Part shown: positions 50,508 through 59,710 of the stretch, piece after piece | How the letters are laid out: each line of letters starts with the position of its first letter | Position numbering within the stretch: position 1 is the stretch's first letter | Assembly: GCF_025465995.1 (NCBI RefSeq) | Contig: NZ_JANLNY010000028.1 | Location: 310,001-374,000 of the forward strand | Reading direction: 5' to 3' | DNA: 64,000 nucleotides | DNA from: Pseudomonas sp. 5P_3.1_Bac2 | GTDB lineage: Bacteria; Pseudomonadota; Gammaproteobacteria; Pseudomonadales; Pseudomonadaceae | The notes under the pieces: generated by a model | Told to the model about the DNA's origin: nothing | The model's database searches: none | The model's input: the letters and a program-made list of their open reading frames with translations, nothing else | Position numbers and translations under genes: made by a program

Positions 50508-52694
50508 ATGAGTCGATCTGTAGGTTCGCTGTCGCGGCGTCAGTTTCTAGTGAGCAGCGGTGTGTTGGTGATTGCCGCCTGCCTGCCGGTTAAAGGTTTA
50601 CAGGCCAAGGCTGGAGGGCAGGGCAGCAGCACATTCATGCCGAATGCCTTCGTGCAGATTGGCGAAGACGGCCTTGTTACCGTGCTCAGTAAGCATTCGG
50701 AAATCGGTCAGGGGGTCTACACCGCCATGGCCACGCTGGTGGCTGAAGAGCTGGATGCCGACTGGGCGCAGATGCGCGTGCAGGCCGCGCCGGCAGACGT
50801 TGCGTTGTACCAGAACCTGACCTTTGGCTATCAGGGTACGGGGGGCTCCTCCTCGGTCGCTAACGCCTACCAGCAGATGCGCAGTATGGGCGCCATGGCC
50901 CGGGCCATGCTGGTGCAGGCCGCCGCTGCGCAGTGGCAGGTGCCCGCGCAGGAGATCAGCGTCGAGCAAGGCCGCATCCGCCATGCCGCCAGTGCCCGCG
51001 AAGCCGGCTTCGGCCAATTCGCCGCGCAGGCCGCACGTTTGAGTGCCCCGGACCCGGCCACGCTAACGCTGAAGAACCCCGCTAACTTCAGCCTGATCGG
51101 CAAACAAAACGGCGTTCACCGCATCGATTCCCTGGGTAAAACCAACGGCAGCGCGCAGTTCTCCGAAGATATCCACGAGCCGGATATGCTCACGGTGACC
51201 TTCAGTAAGGCGCCGCGTTTTGGTGCGAAACTGCGCAGCTTCGACGCCACCCAAGCGCTGGCAGTACCCGGCGTGGTGGCGGTGAAACAGGTCGAGATGG
51301 GCCTGGCGGTGTATGCCAAAGGCACCTGGGCTGCGCTCCAGGGGCGGAGCAAGCTCAAGGTTGAGTGGGACCACAGCCAAGCGGAAATGCGCAGCACCGA
51401 GGAGATCTTTGCCGAGTTTCGGCAGATCGCCCAGCAGCCGGGGACGGTCGCCACGCTGCGCGGCACGCCCGATGAAGCTCTTAACGCGGCCGACAAGGTG
51501 CTTGAGGTCGAGTACAGCTTTCCTTACGTGGCCCATGCGCCGATGGAGCCTCTGGGCGGCTATCTGTTTTGGGATGGTCAGAGCGTTAAGGCGCGCTACG
51601 GCTGCCAGATTCAGACGATTGATCACAAGCAGTTGTGCGCGCTGTTCGATTTGCCCCCCGAAAAAGTCGAGATCACCACGATTCTCGCTGGCGGCAGCTT
51701 TGGCCGGCGCATTGACCTCGGCAACCCGACGCTGGGCCCGGACCTGGTCGCCGATATGGCCGCGGCTGCCAAAGCCATCGGGCCTGGGCATGGCATCAAA
51801 GTGGTGTGGACTCGTGAGGACGATGTGCAAGGGGGCTGGTACCGGCCGATGGTCCTGCACCGTCTGCGCGGGGCCATCCGTGACGGCAAGGTCGTGGCCT
51901 GGAGCAATACCATCGCTGCCCATTCCTGGGCACAGCACAGTGTCATGGACAACTTAGTGGTCAACGGCATCGATAGCATGATGGTCGAAGGTGCCAGCGA
52001 GATTCCCTACGACATCGAGCACTTCCGCTGCACCGCGCACATCGTGCCGGGCAAGGTGCCCACTTCCTCACTGCGCTCCGTGGCGGCCACCCATACCAGT
52101 CATGCGGTGGAATGCTTTATTGACCATCTGCTGCATGAAAGTGGCCAAGACCCGGTCGAGGGGCGCTTGACCCTGATGGACAAGGCACCACGCGAGGCCG
52201 GGGTGCTGCGCGCCGTGGCCAAGGCGGCCAACTGGCAAGGCCCGGGCGTGAACGCCGGGCGCGCCCGCGGGGTCGGCGTGGCCAAGGCGTTTGGCACCGC
52301 GGTGGCGCAGATTGTTGAGGTGTCGCTGGGCGAGGGCGGCTTGCCGCGCGTGCACAAGGTTTGGTGTGCCGTGGACTGCGGCGTGGTGGTCAACCCGGAC
52401 GTGGTACGGGCGCAGATAGAAGGCGGTATCGGTTACGGCTTGAGCATTGCCCTGTACGGCAATATCAGTCTCAAAGAGGGAGTGGTCGAGCAGTCGAACT
52501 TCCACAACTACCGCGTGTTGCGTATCGATGAGATGCCAGAGATCGAAGTGATCATCGTCGATTCCAACGAGGCCCCCAGTGGGGTCGGCGAGCTGGGCGT
52601 ACCGGTGATTGCTCCCGCAGTGGCCAATGCCTTGGCCCTGTTGGGCTTGCCCCGCACGTCTATGAGCCTGCCTTTGCAAAGACTAAGCGTATAA
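50508..52694 (+). CDS. Molybdopterin-binding large subunit of an aldehyde/isoquinoline-type oxidoreductase
   Basis: 728 residues from ATG 50508. A twin-arginine signal (SRRQFLVSSGVLVIAACLP) implies export of the folded cofactor-loaded enzyme. Mo-cofactor regions include GQGVYTAMATLVAEELDADW, GYQGTGGSSSVANAYQQMR, HAPMEPLGG and GELGVPVIAPAVANAL. It resembles IorB and related membrane-linked aldehyde dehydrogenases that lack an FAD subunit. It should oxidise an aldehyde or N-heterocycle in the periplasm, passing electrons via the Fe-S subunit to the triheme cytochrome c encoded downstream. Confidence 0.9.
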   Translation: MSRSVGSLSRRQFLVSSGVLVIAACLPVKGLQAKAGGQGSSTFMPNAFVQIGEDGLVTVLSKHSEIGQGVYTAMATLVAEELDADWAQMRVQAAPADVALYQNLTFGYQGTGGSSSVANAYQQMRSMGAMARAMLVQAAAAQWQVPAQEISVEQGRIRHAASAREAGFGQFAAQAARLSAPDPATLTLKNPANFSLIGKQNGVHRIDSLGKTNGSAQFSEDIHEPDMLTVTFSKAPRFGAKLRSFDATQALAVPGVVAVKQVEMGLAVYAKGTWAALQGRSKLKVEWDHSQAEMRSTEEIFAEFRQIAQQPGTVATLRGTPDEALNAADKVLEVEYSFPYVAHAPMEPLGGYLFWDGQSVKARYGCQIQTIDHKQLCALFDLPPEKVEITTILAGGSFGRRIDLGNPTLGPDLVADMAAAAKAIGPGHGIKVVWTREDDVQGGWYRPMVLHRLRGAIRDGKVVAWSNTIAAHSWAQHSVMDNLVVNGIDSMMVEGASEIPYDIEHFRCTAHIVPGKVPTSSLRSVAATHTSHAVECFIDHLLHESGQDPVEGRLTLMDKAPREAGVLRAVAKAANWQGPGVNAGRARGVGVAKAFGTAVAQIVEVSLGEGGLPRVHKVWCAVDCGVVVNPDVVRAQIEGGIGYGLSIALYGNISLKEGVVEQSNFHNYRVLRIDEMPEIEVIIVDSNEAPSGVGELGVPVIAPAVANALALLGLPRTSMSLPLQRLSV

Positions 52695-52703
52695 GGACAT
52701 ACC

Positions 52704-53177
52704 ATGATTAAGCTGACCGTGAATGATCAAGAGCTATCTTTTGCTGGCGATCCGAACATGCCACTGCTGTGGTTCCTGCGTGACGAAGCCGGTTTAACCG
52801 GCACCAAATATGGCTGTGGCATGGCCATGTGTGGGGCCTGCACGGTGCACATGGACGGTGTGGCCGTGCGCGCCTGTGCCATGACTATGGCGGCGGCGCA
52901 GGGTAAGCAGTTCACCACCATTGAAGGCATCGGGGCGACACCTGTGGGCCAGGCCGTGCAGCAAGCTTGGGTCGATCTGGATGTGGTGCAGTGTGGCTAC
53001 TGCCAGTCCGGGCAAATCATGAGCGCCAGTGCCCTGCTGATTCACCAAGCCAAGCCCAGCGATACCGATATAGACGCGGCGATGGCTGGCAATGTTTGTC
53101 GCTGCGCGACGTATGTGCGCATTCGCGCCGCCATCCATCAAGCATCCGGCGCGCTGGATGAGGGGCGTTCGTCATGA
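52704..53177 (+). CDS. [2Fe-2S] small subunit of the molybdenum hydroxylase
   Basis: 157 residues. The N-terminal plant-type [2Fe-2S] domain has KYGCGMAMCGACTVHMDG and a further Cys at RACAM; the C-terminal helical domain has CGYCQSGQIMSA and VCRCATY. Lacking its own signal, it is probably co-exported with the Tat-signal-bearing large subunit. It overlaps the cytochrome gene by 4 bp. Confidence 0.93.
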   Translation: MIKLTVNDQELSFAGDPNMPLLWFLRDEAGLTGTKYGCGMAMCGACTVHMDGVAVRACAMTMAAAQGKQFTTIEGIGATPVGQAVQQAWVDLDVVQCGYCQSGQIMSASALLIHQAKPSDTDIDAAMAGNVCRCATYVRIRAAIHQASGALDEGRSS

Positions 53178-54475
53178 GCCGCACAGGCAAAAACCTGATC
53201 GGGGGAGTACTGGCCCTGGCCGTGCTAATGGCGATTTATGTGTCCTACGTGCTGCTGCGCCCGGCCGGACCAGAGCCGGTAGCGCCCATTGCCGGTGCGC
53301 CGGCGCAGTTCACTGAGCTTGTGAGCCGTGGTCGATACCTGGCCAAGGCGGCGGACTGTGTGGCGTGTCATACGCAGGCAGGGGGACAGCCCTATGCCGG
53401 CGGCCTGCCGTTCGACTTGCCCTTTGGCACGCTGTACGCCACCAATATCACCCCTGATCACGAGACCGGCATTGGTACCTGGACTGATGACCAGTTTGTG
53501 CGGGCCGTGCGCGATGGCGTCGGTCCGGCAGGCAATCTGTATCCGGCGATGCCTTACACCTCCTATGCGGCGATGAGCCGGGATGACGTGTTGGCGATCA
53601 AGGCGTACCTGTTCAGCCTGGCGCCGGTTAAACAGCCGAACAAACCCCTTGAGCTGCCGTTCCCGTTCAACCAGCGCTGGGGTATGGCGCTCTGGAAAAT
53701 AGGCTTCTTTGATAACCGCCGTTTCGCCGCTAACCCTGACAAAAGCCCACAGTGGAACCGTGGCGCTTATTTGGCCACGGCCTTGGGCCACTGTGGTGAG
53801 TGTCATACGCCGCGCAATTTGGCCTTTGCCATGAAACCTAGTGAGTATCTGGCCGGTGAGGTGGTGCAAGGTTGGCTCGCGTTCAATATCACCCCCCATC
53901 CACAAAGCGGCATTGGGGGCTGGAGTGACGAGCAATTGGCCGCATACCTGTCGACCGGTCACGCGCCAGGGCGCAGCAGCGCTTCGGGGCCCATGGCCGA
54001 GGCGATCCAACACAGCTTGCAGTACCTAGTACCGAGCGATATCCAGGCGCTGGTGACTTACTTGCGTGATATTCCCGCCCTAGCTGGGGACGAGTCGGTG
54101 GCGGTCAATCTCAAACCTGAGGGCGCCTTGGCTGCCAGTGTGGTCGTACCCGCCCAAGATAAGGATGATTTTGGCCAACGCCTATTTGCGCAAAATTGCG
54201 CGGGTTGCCATATGTGGAACGGCCAGGGCCGGCAAACCCCTTATGCCGGATTGTTGGGTAGCACCGCCAGCAATGATCCCCAGGCTCGCAGCGTGGTCAG
54301 TGCCATTCTGCATGGCACGCACATCAATATTGGTGGCCGCCATGAGTCCATGCCAGCGTTTGGCCAAAGTCACAGTGACGTCGAAATCGCGGCCATGGCC
54401 AACTATGTGGTCTCCCAGTTTGGCGCTAAGCAGGGCAGCGTGACCCCCGCCATGGTGGCGCAGCAGCGTAACTAG
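53174..54475 (+). CDS. Triheme cytochrome c subunit of the molybdenum hydroxylase
   Basis: 433 residues. An N-terminal helix (GGVLALAVLMAIYVSYVLL) anchors it on the periplasmic side. Three CxxCH heme motifs are seen: CVACH near residue 62, CGECH near 206 and CAGCH near 342. This matches the triheme c subunits that carry electrons from membrane-bound alcohol/aldehyde dehydrogenases to ubiquinone or an oxidase. With the two upstream genes it forms one operon. Confidence 0.92.
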   Translation: MSRTGKNLIGGVLALAVLMAIYVSYVLLRPAGPEPVAPIAGAPAQFTELVSRGRYLAKAADCVACHTQAGGQPYAGGLPFDLPFGTLYATNITPDHETGIGTWTDDQFVRAVRDGVGPAGNLYPAMPYTSYAAMSRDDVLAIKAYLFSLAPVKQPNKPLELPFPFNQRWGMALWKIGFFDNRRFAANPDKSPQWNRGAYLATALGHCGECHTPRNLAFAMKPSEYLAGEVVQGWLAFNITPHPQSGIGGWSDEQLAAYLSTGHAPGRSSASGPMAEAIQHSLQYLVPSDIQALVTYLRDIPALAGDESVAVNLKPEGALAASVVVPAQDKDDFGQRLFAQNCAGCHMWNGQGRQTPYAGLLGSTASNDPQARSVVSAILHGTHINIGGRHESMPAFGQSHSDVEIAAMANYVVSQFGAKQGSVTPAMVAQQRN

Positions 54476-54481
54476 GGCTGA

Positions 54482-54510
54482 GCCCATCACCACGCCCGGT
54501 GGTGATGGGC
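54482..54510. terminator. Bidirectional hairpin between convergent genes
   Basis: GCCCATCACCAC (54482-54493) and GTGGTGATGGGC (54499-54510) form a perfect 12-bp stem between the cytochrome and exonuclease genes. It lacks a clear T run. Confidence 0.55.
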
Positions 54511-54511
54511 A

Positions 54512-55234
54512 TCAACTCCACAACTGGCTGACTGGGGTGTGTGGGCCAAAGTGTGTGCTCACCTGCGCTTGCAACAGCTCAGCGCAGGCCAGGGCGTCGG
54601 TCAGGGCATGGTGCGCCTGATAGCTCGGTAAGTGATACCGCCCGCGGCTATCGGCCAGGCGCAGCGACAGCGGTGGCCGGCCACGCAGACGATGCCACCA
54701 GCTGGAGTAACGTGTGGGATGCAACTGCGCCTCCAGTTGCATGGTGTCGATCAGCGGGAATTGCCAGCCTTCGCCCAAACACTGACGCGCCGCCTGCTCA
54801 AGAAAATTGCGCTCGATATGGCGGTAGTGCACCACCATTACCCGGCCGGCCATGGCTTTGAGCAGTTGATCGAGAATCTGCTGCATGCGCGGTGCGTGAC
54901 GGATATCGCTGTGAGTGATGTGGTGGAAGGTCACCGAGGCATCGTGCAGCTCGCCTTCGGGTTTCACCAGCCAATAAGCCGCCTCGGCGCAGCGGATGCG
55001 CTGCAAGGTGAAGGGCAGCAAACCCAGGCTGACAATGGCGTGCTGTTGGGCGTCCAAGCCGGTGGTTTCCACATCCAAGGCCAGCAGCGGCACGTGCTCA
55101 AGTGGCGTATCCAGCGCGCAAGTGCCGACCTGATAAAACGCCTTCAGGCTGGGGTGCTGGGCGCTCTCGGCCAGGGTCTGCATGCGCTGCGGCCAGTCGA
55201 GCAGGGGTGGCGGAGCTGGGCCTAAGCGGATCAT
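54512..55234 (-). CDS. DnaQ-like 3'-5' exonuclease
   Basis: 240 residues of the DEDDh fold: LLALDVETTGLDAQQHAIVSLG (ExoI), VVHYRHIERNFLEQAA (ExoII) and the HHALTDALACAELLQ block (ExoIII, with His and Asp). A 50-residue N-terminal extension precedes the nuclease core. It overlaps the upstream CNB/CBS protein gene (ATGA, 55231-55234), and the pair recurs in many proteobacteria, often near acetate genes. It is not the polymerase proofreading subunit. Confidence 0.88.
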   Translation of the reverse strand: MIRLGPAPPPLLDWPQRMQTLAESAQHPSLKAFYQVGTCALDTPLEHVPLLALDVETTGLDAQQHAIVSLGLLPFTLQRIRCAEAAYWLVKPEGELHDASVTFHHITHSDIRHAPRMQQILDQLLKAMAGRVMVVHYRHIERNFLEQAARQCLGEGWQFPLIDTMQLEAQLHPTRYSSWWHRLRGRPPLSLRLADSRGRYHLPSYQAHHALTDALACAELLQAQVSTHFGPHTPVSQLWS

Positions 55235-57105
55235 GGCTTTTGCCCAGGCTGCGCCGGATAGCGGAAGCGCATAAATTTCTGCGCATGGTTAAGCACCTGA
55301 AATGCTTCTTTGAGGTTGTGCCGTTCGCTGGCGCTGACCTGGGCCGGCTCGATGTAGTTATTCGCTTCGCTGCCCTCACTCACCGCCCGGGCCTGATGCT
55401 GGATACGCACCTTGCTTAAAAACTCCAGGGCGTAGCGCAGTTTGTCGAGAGCCTCGGGCTGCAGCAGCTGGGTCTTGCTGATGGCGTCCAGGCGCAGCAG
55501 CGAGTTCTGTGCCTGGCTGCCACAGGCCAATGCATGCACGCGGATCAAGTCGGTCAGGGGCGCGGTGCCGCGACCCTTGAGGTTGATGATGTGCTTCTGG
55601 CGGCCATCGGTCTCCATCACAAAGTTGCGGAAGATGCCCAGAGGCGGCGTGCGGTTCAGTGCATTACGCGCCATGGCCGCGAGAAACGCCGGGCTGCTGC
55701 TGGCTTTCTGCGCCAGCAGTTGCTTGAGCTCATCCACCAGCTCGGTCTGGCCGTAGATGCCTTCTAAGTCGAAAAAAATGCTGCTGTTGAGCAGGGTGCG
55801 CGGGTTGGGTTGCTCGATCCACTGGCTGAAGTATTGCCGCCATTGCTTCAGCGGCTGGCGCCACTGGCGGTTGCTGGCCATGATCCCGCCCTTGCAGTAG
55901 CTGTAGCCACAAGCGGCCAGGCCATCGCTGACAAACTGCGCGAGCTGCGCGAAGTACTCATCGTGCAGGGCCGGGTCAAAGCGGTCATCCAGCACCAGGG
56001 CATTGTCCTGATCGGTGACCACCAGTTGCTCATCGCGGGCCATCGAGCCGTTGACCATAAAGCAGTAAGGCACTGGCGGCGCCCCCAGTTCCTGCTCGGC
56101 CAGTTGCAGCAGGCGTTGGCAAAAGGCCCGGCCAATCCCGGACATGGCGCTGCCGATCATCTGCGCGGTGGCCTGCTCATTAACCAGGCGCACAAAGCTT
56201 GCGCGCAGATCCGGCAGCAGGCTCTGCAAACCTTCCACGCTGTTCTGGTTAAAGATCGCGTTGACCAGATACAGACTGCTTTGCGACTCGTAGCGGATGA
56301 TATCGGACAGGCTGATCAAGCCAATCGGCCGCCGTTGTTGCACCACCGGCAGGTGATGGATGTTGTGCCTGAGCATGCACAGCATGGCGGCGAACACACT
56401 GTCGTGGCTCTGGATGGTGATCGGGTCGGGCGACATCACCTGGCTCACCGGGCTGCCTGAGGCTAAGCCGGCGGCCAATACGCGGGTGCGCAAATCGCGG
56501 TCGGTGAGGATGCCGACCATGTTCTGGTTATCCGGCGCGGGCGCGGTGATCACCAGTGACGACACGCTCTCGGCGGTCATCACCTGGGCGGCGAGCTGCA
56601 CCGAGGTGTCGCTGCTGACACACACCGGCTCGCGGGAAATCAGCGCCTGCACCTTGAGCTTGATCAGCTCGCTGGCCTGCCCCTGACTTTCCACCGCCGA
56701 CTTCAGGCGCGACTGGCCCTCGGCTTCAACAAACTCAGCAAAAGCATCGTGCTGTTGGCAAAGCTGGGCGAACACTGCGGCGGGGATAAAGTAAATCAAG
56801 CTATCTTCGATGGCCCTGGCCGGAAAGCGCACCTTGTTGCTGCGCAGCAGGCCGACCTGACCAAAGATGTCGCCCTCGCTTAAGCGGTTATGCAGCTCGC
56901 CACTGCGCCGGTAAATCTCCACCGCGCCGCTGCGCACATAGTGCAGCTCGTGGATCGGCGCGCCGTATTGGAGGATGTCGCTACCGGCCTTGAAGTACGC
57001 CACTTCAATTTGCCCGGCGATCAGATTCAGGCTGTCTTCGGGCAGATCGGCAAAGGGTACAAAGCGGCTGAGGTGATCGCGGATTTCCAGAATTTCGATT
57101 TGCAT
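55231..57105 (-). CDS. Cyclic-nucleotide-binding / CBS / DUF294 nucleotidyltransferase-like protein
   Basis: 624 residues from ATG 57105. Order: a CNB-like domain (about 25-140), two CBS repeats (about 155-280; LVITAPAPDNQNMVGILTDRDLR, MLRHNIHHLPVVQQRRPIG) and a DUF294 nucleotidyltransferase core (MVNGSMARDEQLVVTDQDNALV with the metal-binding D-x-D). A C-terminal DUF294 helical region follows. It probably senses a nucleotide and acts as a signalling nucleotidyltransferase. No substrate is known. Confidence 0.9.
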   Translation of the reverse strand: MQIEILEIRDHLSRFVPFADLPEDSLNLIAGQIEVAYFKAGSDILQYGAPIHELHYVRSGAVEIYRRSGELHNRLSEGDIFGQVGLLRSNKVRFPARAIEDSLIYFIPAAVFAQLCQQHDAFAEFVEAEGQSRLKSAVESQGQASELIKLKVQALISREPVCVSSDTSVQLAAQVMTAESVSSLVITAPAPDNQNMVGILTDRDLRTRVLAAGLASGSPVSQVMSPDPITIQSHDSVFAAMLCMLRHNIHHLPVVQQRRPIGLISLSDIIRYESQSSLYLVNAIFNQNSVEGLQSLLPDLRASFVRLVNEQATAQMIGSAMSGIGRAFCQRLLQLAEQELGAPPVPYCFMVNGSMARDEQLVVTDQDNALVLDDRFDPALHDEYFAQLAQFVSDGLAACGYSYCKGGIMASNRQWRQPLKQWRQYFSQWIEQPNPRTLLNSSIFFDLEGIYGQTELVDELKQLLAQKASSSPAFLAAMARNALNRTPPLGIFRNFVMETDGRQKHIINLKGRGTAPLTDLIRVHALACGSQAQNSLLRLDAISKTQLLQPEALDKLRYALEFLSKVRIQHQARAVSEGSEANNYIEPAQVSASERHNLKEAFQVLNHAQKFMRFRYPAQPGQKP

Positions 57106-57228
57106 GGGCGTTCCATCGGGGGCACCGCCTAAGGATAGGCACACAGAACGAGCTTAGACCGGGGCAGGGCAAAGAGGTGCCGGCAATGTCTGGCAATTAG
57201 CACAACGGCTACAGAGAGGGGACAGGCT

Positions 57229-57789
57229 ATGCAGGGAGGATGGATCGCATTGGCAGTGGGGCTGCTGGTGCTTGGCGGGGTGATTTATTACTACAACCGC
57301 CTGGTGTTTAACCGCGTGCGGGTGGCCGAGGCGTGGAGCGGTATCGAGGTGCAGCTCAAGCGCCGTGCCGATTTAGTGCCGGCCTTGGTCAACTGCGTCA
57401 AGCAGTACCTCAAGTATGAGCACAGCACCCTGACTGCCGTGGTGGAGGCCCGTACTCAGGCGTCTCAGTTGGCCGCTGCGCCGCCGGCACAACGCGCGCC
57501 GGTGGAGTCCAACTTAGGCCGCGACCTGCACAACCTGTGGCTGTTGGTGGAAACCTATCCCGAGCTTAAAGGGGATCGGCAATTGCTCGATTTACAGCGC
57601 AATCTGGTCGAGGTTGAAGAACATCTGCAAATGGCCCGCCGTTATTACAACGGCGCGGTGCGCGAGCTCAATGTGCTGGTCGAGTCCGTGCCGAGCAACC
57701 TGTTAGCCAAGGCGTTGGCCTTTACCCCCGGCGAGTTCTTCAGCCTCAGCGATCCGGCCCAGGCCGCTGCGCCGAATGTGGAGCTGTGA
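57229..57789 (+). CDS. LemA-family protein
   Basis: 186 residues with one N-terminal membrane helix (WIALAVGLLVLGGVIYYYN) and an outward helical bundle. LemA signatures are YNRLVFNRVRVAEAWSGIEVQLKRRADLVPALVNCVKQY and ARRYYNGAVRELNVLVESVPSNLLA. It is paired with a DUF2207 membrane protein 1 bp downstream, as is usual. Confidence 0.92.
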   Translation: MQGGWIALAVGLLVLGGVIYYYNRLVFNRVRVAEAWSGIEVQLKRRADLVPALVNCVKQYLKYEHSTLTAVVEARTQASQLAAAPPAQRAPVESNLGRDLHNLWLLVETYPELKGDRQLLDLQRNLVEVEEHLQMARRYYNGAVRELNVLVESVPSNLLAKALAFTPGEFFSLSDPAQAAAPNVEL

Positions 57790-57790
57790 G

Positions 57791-59710
57791 ATGAACGCCA
57801 TCCTGCGCACATTCGCCCTATGCCTGTTGCTGCTGCCCGCGTGGGCCAGCGCCAGGGAAACCATCGAAGACTTCAGCGTGACTCTGCAGGTGCTCGCCGA
57901 CGGCAAGCTGCTCGTCACCGAGCGCATTCGTGTACGTGCTGAGGGCCAGCAGATTAAGCGCGGTATTTATCGCGATGTGCCCCTGAGTTACCGCGAGGCA
58001 TACGGCCTGCTGCACCGCGCGCCGGTAACGCTGTTGAGCGTGACCCGGGACGATCTGTACGAGCCGGTACGCAGCGAGCGCAACGGCTCCTGGCAGCGCT
58101 TTTATCTCGGCGCCAGCAACGTCGTGCTGATGCCGGGGGAATACAGTTATGAGCTGCGCTATCAGGTCGAGCGGGCGCTGTTGTGGCATGCCGACACTGA
58201 CGAGCTGTACTGGAACGTCACCGGCAACCAGTGGAGCTTCCCCATCGCCAACGCCTCGGTTGAAGTGCTGCTACCCGCGGGAGTTCAGATCAGCAACCTG
58301 CATGCCTACACCGGCAGTAGCGGCGCTACAGAGCAGGCTTATCAAGTGTTGGAGCAGCAAGACAACTGGGTGCGGCTGAAAACCAACGCGCCGCTGGGCA
58401 GTTATCAGGGCCTCACGGTGGCCTTGGAGTGGCCTGCCGGGGTGATTGCCCGGCCGTCTACCAGTACGCGTTTAGTGCACGTACTGGGCGACAACCTGGG
58501 TCTGCTGGTGGGCGCCTTGACGGTACTGGGCCTAGGCATTTTTTATCACCTGGTGTGGCGCAGAGTGGGCCGCGATCCGGCCAAGGGCCTCGTCGTGCCG
58601 CTGTTCCAAGCGCCCGATGGGATGCCCCCGGCCATGGCTGGCTACCTCTGGCATCGTGGTTTCGGCGGGCGCTTCAGTGCGGCCAAAGCGCTAAGCACCT
58701 GGCTTACGCAGATGGCGATTAGCCGACACTTGAGCATTGCTGAAGAAGACCCGGGCAAGAGCTTTATCCTGACCCGTGGCACTGCGCCGTTAAGCCTGTT
58801 ACCCGATCATGCACAGCACATGTGCAACGCGTTGTTTGCTGATAGCAACGCACAGGAGCCGCTGGAAATTGCGCACACTTTCGAGCCGCGCTTGGCGGCA
58901 GCCATGGCTCGCCTGAAACGCTATTTACAGGTGCACAGCGCCAAGTGGTATACGGCCAATCTGGGTTGGTGGGCGAGCGGGGTGGTCGCGGCCGTGGCCG
59001 GCGCGTTGCTCATGCTGCTGCTCAGTGTTGATGCAGTGGATTTCATGGCTACTGCAGGAGGTTTGCTGTTTGCCGGTATGTTCGCGCTGGCGGTGATCCT
59101 GCTGGTTAAAGTCGCTTGCAGCGCCAGCACCTGGAGGGGGCGGATCATTCCCGGGCTGTTTGCCTTACTGATGTGCTGGCCGGTTAGTTTCGGCTTGCAC
59201 ATCCTGGGTACTAGCTCGACCCTGCCCATCACCCTCCTACTGTCTAGCCTGCTATTGCTGGTGCTGGTCTATCGCATACTGCTGCCAGCGCCAAGCAAAG
59301 AGGGGCGGGCACTGCTCGATCAGCTTGAGGGTTATCGCGATTACCTGAGCCTCGCTGAAACCGAGGTGCTAGCCATGGCCGGCAAGGCGCCGGCGATGAC
59401 GATTGCTCATTACGAGATGCACCTGCCTTATGCCATGGCCCTGGGGGTGGAAGAGCAGTGGACCGAGCGCTTTGCCACGGTGCTCAATCGCGGTCTGACG
59501 GATGCCAGCCAGCCCGACTACCAGCCAGCCTGGTACCACAGCCAGGGGCTGCGAGTTTCGCCTGTGGCCATGAGCAAAGCCTTGGCGATGGGGTTGGCTG
59601 ATGTGGCAGCGCTGTCCTCAAGCCCACCGAGCCGCGCCGGAGGTGGTGGTTCGAGCGGTGGTGGTTTCTCCGGTGGCGGGCGCGGTGGTGGCGGTGGCGG
59701 GGGTTGGTGA
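57791..59710 (+). CDS. DUF2207 membrane protein
   Basis: 639 residues from ATG 57791. A signal peptide precedes a large extracytoplasmic beta domain (DFSVTLQVLADGKLLVTERI, KRGIYRDVPLSYR). Three or so membrane helices follow (about 238-257, 395-450, 458-500) and a Gly/Ser-rich tail ends GGGGGW. The DUF2207-LemA pair has been linked to envelope maintenance in several bacteria, but the mechanism is unknown. Confidence 0.9.
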   Translation: MNAILRTFALCLLLLPAWASARETIEDFSVTLQVLADGKLLVTERIRVRAEGQQIKRGIYRDVPLSYREAYGLLHRAPVTLLSVTRDDLYEPVRSERNGSWQRFYLGASNVVLMPGEYSYELRYQVERALLWHADTDELYWNVTGNQWSFPIANASVEVLLPAGVQISNLHAYTGSSGATEQAYQVLEQQDNWVRLKTNAPLGSYQGLTVALEWPAGVIARPSTSTRLVHVLGDNLGLLVGALTVLGLGIFYHLVWRRVGRDPAKGLVVPLFQAPDGMPPAMAGYLWHRGFGGRFSAAKALSTWLTQMAISRHLSIAEEDPGKSFILTRGTAPLSLLPDHAQHMCNALFADSNAQEPLEIAHTFEPRLAAAMARLKRYLQVHSAKWYTANLGWWASGVVAAVAGALLMLLLSVDAVDFMATAGGLLFAGMFALAVILLVKVACSASTWRGRIIPGLFALLMCWPVSFGLHILGTSSTLPITLLLSSLLLLVLVYRILLPAPSKEGRALLDQLEGYRDYLSLAETEVLAMAGKAPAMTIAHYEMHLPYAMALGVEEQWTERFATVLNRGLTDASQPDYQPAWYHSQGLRVSPVAMSKALAMGLADVAALSSSPPSRAGGGGSSGGGFSGGGRGGGGGGGW

